From assembly GCA_964459305.1 (NCBI GenBank), contig CAYWNA010000409.1, positions 1-8,237 on the forward strand: DNA of 8,237 nucleotides, read 5' to 3'. This stretch comes from CAYWNA01 sp964459305 (lineage in GTDB: Bacteria > Planctomycetota > Planctomycetia > Pirellulales > Pirellulaceae). Position numbers and translations under genes: made by a program. Positions 7,401 to 8,237 of the stretch are shown here, in pieces (the first letter of the stretch is position 1; every line of letters begins with the position of its first letter). The notes under the pieces are model-generated. The model saw only the letters and a program-made list of their open reading frames with translations. It was not told the origin of the DNA and made no database searches.

Positions 7401-7639
7401 CGATTCTCCGAGCACCCCTGGCCATCGAAGCCGGCGGCTGGGGACAGGTCACGGGCGTGAAATGGGACTCCGAACAACACCCGGAATTCCAACGTTTCAA
7501 GCAACTGGTCGCCGCGGCCATCACCCCGCTCCCGTACACCGACCTGCAAGGAACCTGCGCCCAGCAACCCTGTGTCTGCGGCTCCTGCTGGGTGAGGGAA
7601 CTCACCCAGCGACCGGAATCTCCCGCGCGAACCGAATGA
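4481..7639 (+). CDS. Exported F5/8C - HZS-alpha-like propeller - di-CxxCH cytochrome protein
   Basis: Intact large secreted protein, about 1052 residues from the ATG at 4481 (in-frame ATGs at 4448 and 4457 lack good ribosome binding sites). Residues 1-23 are a signal peptide ending SLLA before DEDG. Residues 34-176 are an F5/8 type C (discoidin) domain: VIRDDWVRQA, DAAGGCDGIKDG, WWQVDLG, ARYVRVGL. A second discoidin-like lead (NLALDRPATQSSKSNW) and a helical linker follow. Residues about 280-650 resemble the hydrazine synthase alpha middle domain and PD40 propeller repeats: LDPCYLPGGGFVFASTRSQ, DPSVLPDGRIIYTRWDY, VTNPDGTSTAHYYGN. Two heme c attachment motifs follow, CAGCH (Cys780) and CIGCH (Cys832), the second in a planctomycete cytochrome-like context (VLDRHCIGCHG). 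The end has CX4CXCX2C (Cys1026, 1031, 1033, 1036). I infer a periplasmic glycan-binding redox protein. Hydrazine synthesis is not implied, since no beta/gamma subunits are present. The actual role is unknown. Confidence 0.85.
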   Translation: MLQRPVLCCLALAMTLCANSLLADEDGSANPASVIRDDWVRQAVAQNDNRPLTAEDDAAGGCDGIKDGTAGFHTQKEQDPWWQVDLGSRAKLGRIVMWNRTNDAHGTQRARRLVAWLSADGKTWEDIYRHDGTLFHGFSGGKPLTVQTSGRAARYVRVGLADNEYFHLDEIEVFGAENSETNLALDRPATQSSKSNWSTPRKKPASDSFRFAVRDALELAAASRALMPQNSPIASYDTALAKLQDKFDEAAPDTDYRELFFAVRRLRRELILSHPALDFDRLLINKRPPPHSHAHMCEQYLGRHSAAGPGLVILDSWKDDPQETVLLEGKLPKGSVLHPHLSFDAKRVIFSFCDHTPVVDDDIRLPIHPTEIRFGYDNQKTGARRFSIFEVTIDGKTVRQLTGTPDDSMETAFDRATVQIEDLDPCYLPGGGFVFASTRSQNFGRCHGGVYKPAFLLYRADIDGSNIRPISFAEANEWDPSVLPDGRIIYTRWDYINRHNTWFQSLWVTNPDGTSTAHYYGNYTRNPCVIAEARSIPGTGKVVATAAAHHFITGGSVIVVDPQRGQDGPEPLTRITPEVKFPETEGWGGKGCFATPYPLSREMFLATYSPEVVNYGNRPSDAAFGIYLIDTLGGRELIYRAPEVSCFTPIPVRPRPMPPVIPSTLPSPDVTRATGAPATGTCYVQNVHQSTQPIPDGSIKYLRINQIHDQPTASFTLRSRATEEVVKSVIGIVPVAESGSAAFKVPADTGFQLQALDENGMAVMTMRSLMYVRPGEVIGCAGCHESQAPGQTATIYSPTGTAVSTPKPLPGPQYEGGFSFMRSVQLVLDRHCIGCHGLAEKPAAGLNLLGDQAYASLTGRPGLVAIALSNKETYTSSPKDYFAHAGRLAAILLEGKMGDHHIAIPRDELDRIIAWLDLNAPQFGDYSFNRLEDRTADPEGEKRLRAAVRERFGDALAERPFAALVNVGQPDASPILRAPLAIEAGGWGQVTGVKWDSEQHPEFQRFKQLVAAAITPLPYTDLQGTCAQQPCVCGSCWVRELTQRPESPARTE
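4578..4612 (+). repeat. Direct repeat, copy 2 (35 bp)
   Basis: Partner of 3036-3070 with two substitutions: a silent GAC/GAT change and GTG against ATG. This copy lies within the first codons of the discoidin domain of the intact gene and encodes VIRDDWVRQAV. Confidence 0.8.
6818..6832 (+). other. Heme c binding motif CAGCH
   Basis: Codons for Cys-Ala-Gly-Cys-His, residues 780-784 of the HzsA-like protein, inside PGEVIGCAGCHESQ. This is the standard CxxCH covalent heme attachment site, which requires export and cytochrome c maturation; the signal peptide fits. Confidence 0.8.
6974..6988 (+). other. Heme c binding motif CIGCH
   Basis: Codons for Cys-Ile-Gly-Cys-His, residues 832-836, in SVQLVLDRHCIGCHGLAEKP. 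The context resembles planctomycete cytochrome C-type domains. It lies 52 residues after the first motif, so the region is probably a diheme or tandem cytochrome unit. Confidence 0.8.
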
Positions 7640-7912
7640 ACAGAACTGGAGCTCCACACTGCCTTATCCGACGTGGGTGACCAGACAGGCAAGCTGGAAA
7701 AGAGCCGGAAAAGGTCCTGACGCTTCGGATTTACCAGGATGGCGAAACGGTGACACTCCACAGGCAGTGACGCTCATGCGCCCCATCGGCTTAGCCGCTT
7801 AACCCCTCGAACTCAAACAAAAAACCGCCTCCGGCGGTCACGTCGAAGGTACGTACTCACTCTTCTGCCACAATTCCCACATGGCAGGCTTTTCTTCGCA
7901 TCCAATATTCTG
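7640..7912. other. Intergenic region without a convincing gene
   Basis: Between the HzsA-like stop and the IclR promoter I see no credible full gene. A plus-strand reading open from 7681 to a TGA at 7768-7770 ends EKVLTLRIYQDGETVTLHRQ and could be a C-terminal relic, but it has no start. A weak hairpin CGGC-TTA-GCCG is at 7787-7797 with no T-run. The only strong element is the leftward terminator at 7819-7838. No clear rightward terminator for the HzsA-like gene was found. Confidence 0.45.
7819..7838 (-). terminator. Leftward Rho-independent terminator
   Basis: Read on the minus strand this is ACCGCC, loop GGA, GGCGGT running directly into a T-run; together the stem and tail end in TTTTTT. 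The six-base GC-rich stem with a three-base loop is a textbook intrinsic terminator for leftward transcription. On the plus strand the hairpin is followed by CACGTCG, so it would work poorly for the HzsA-like gene. No leftward gene is obvious upstream of it. Confidence 0.65.
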
Positions 7913-7941
7913 TTGACAGGAGCACGCGCTTGCGCCACAAT
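7913..7941 (+). promoter_or_regulatory. Sigma70-type promoter of the IclR-family gene
   Basis: A perfect TTGACA (7913-7918) is followed after 17 bases by CACAAT (7936-7941, four of six matches to TATAAT). Transcription would start near 7948, about 40 bases before the ATG at 7988. The -35 match and the spacing are optimal, so this is the best promoter in the window. Confidence 0.65.
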
Positions 7942-7947
7942 CCATAT

Positions 7948-7962
7948 TAGAAAGCCTTTCTA
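7948..7962. promoter_or_regulatory. 15-bp palindromic operator candidate, likely IclR autoregulation
   Basis: TAGAAAG-C-CTTTCTA is a perfect inverted repeat with 7-base arms and one central base, placed at the predicted transcription start. Known IclR operators are also 15-base palindromes with a single central base (the E. coli IclR form is TGGAAATNATTTCCA), and this one shares the T.GAAA/TTTC.A skeleton. Binding here would block the IclR promoter, fitting negative autoregulation. Binding itself is inferred. Confidence 0.6.
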
Positions 7963-7987
7963 GTCTGATTCCAGTTTGAGAGGTTCG

Positions 7988-8237
7988 ATGAAAGTTGACA
8001 AGAAAACGCCTGCACGGCACAGCGTCTCCAACCTCCTTCGGGGATTGGACATCATGGAATTGCTGCTCGAGAACGCCGAGGGACTTGGGGTCTCGGACAT
8101 CAGCCGCGCGTTGGGCATTCCTGTCAACGCGGTGTTTCGGATAGCGTCCGCCCTGGTTGAGCGAGGCTACCTGCTGAAGGATGACCAGACCAAGACATTC
8201 ACGCTCAGTGCGCGATTGGTCACGATGGGATATCGCA
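7988..8237 (+). CDS. IclR-family transcriptional regulator, N-terminal part (cut by window edge)
   Basis: Eighty-three residues are visible from ATG 7988; GAGAGG (7978-7983) gives a ribosome binding site with a short 4-base spacing. The sequence is a typical IclR N-terminal winged helix-turn-helix: SVSNLLRGLDIMELLLE (residues 12-28) is the first helix region. GVSDISRALGIPVNAVFRI (34-52) is the helix-turn-helix, and ALVERGYLLKDDQTKTFTLS (55-74) leads through the wing. The C-terminal effector-binding domain lies beyond the window. IclR proteins act as dimers on short palindromes and often sense sugar-acid or aromatic catabolites; control of a glycan or fucose pathway is inferred from neighbours only. 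Confidence 0.88.
   Translation, partial: MKVDKKTPARHSVSNLLRGLDIMELLLENAEGLGVSDISRALGIPVNAVFRIASALVERGYLLKDDQTKTFTLSARLVTMGYR

Noticed and set aside
4481..7639. Calling the large protein a true hydrazine synthase subunit (anammox)
   Set aside because: No beta/gamma subunit genes or other anammox genes are nearby, and the N-terminal discoidin domain and glycan context point elsewhere. Only domain similarity is claimed.
6905..7657. Long 250-residue minus-strand frame
   Set aside because: It lies opposite the well-supported HzsA-like coding frame with its CxxCH motifs; high third-position GC creates such antisense open frames. No domain is recognisable.
7838..8020. A 60-residue minus-strand frame ending exactly at the leftward terminator
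   Set aside because: It starts inside the IclR coding region, runs through the promoter and operator, has no ribosome binding site, and its composition (many Cys, Arg, Ser) shows no family resemblance.

Overview
The window looks like accessory carbohydrate-utilisation DNA from a PVC-superphylum bacterium, most likely a planctomycete. The evidence is a HzsA-like (hydrazine synthase alpha-like) protein with CxxCH motifs preceded by a discoidin domain, a GH95-like exported protein of the kind common in Planctomycetota and Verrucomicrobiota, and a Tat-exported GH29 fucosidase. The lineage is an inference from protein families; there is no rRNA or other marker gene here.

Layout. On the minus strand, positions 143-2418 hold a GH95-like exported glycoside hydrolase. 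It is open for about 686 codons, then loses frame near 347-366, where part of the catalytic barrel also seems to be missing. Just upstream of it (2815-2504, minus) is the C-terminal end of another secreted glycoside hydrolase without its catalytic part. Positions 2700-3165 are a junction zone: an orphan C-terminal-like coding segment (plus), a short ORF with a signal peptide, and a 35-base sequence that recurs 1.5 kb downstream. From 3166 to 4408 (plus) lies a GH29 alpha-L-fucosidase with good Tat signal and catalytic motifs but two -1 frame breaks, each in a four-base homopolymer. Positions 4481-7639 (plus) encode an intact exported protein of about 1052 residues: F5/8 type C domain, HZS-alpha-like/propeller region, cytochrome-like region with two CxxCH motifs, and a C-terminal four-cysteine cluster. 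A 348-base intergenic region follows. It contains a leftward-facing intrinsic terminator, a strong sigma70-type promoter and a perfect 15-base palindrome, leading into the start of an IclR-family regulator (7988 to the window edge).

Reading together: two fucosidase-type hydrolases (GH95-like and GH29), a carbohydrate-binding heme protein and an IclR-type sugar-catabolism regulator suggest a locus for fucose-containing glycans. The left half appears to be decaying or mosaic, while the HzsA-like gene and the regulator look intact. Whether the two GH29 breaks are real or are homopolymer errors in the assembly is the main open question.
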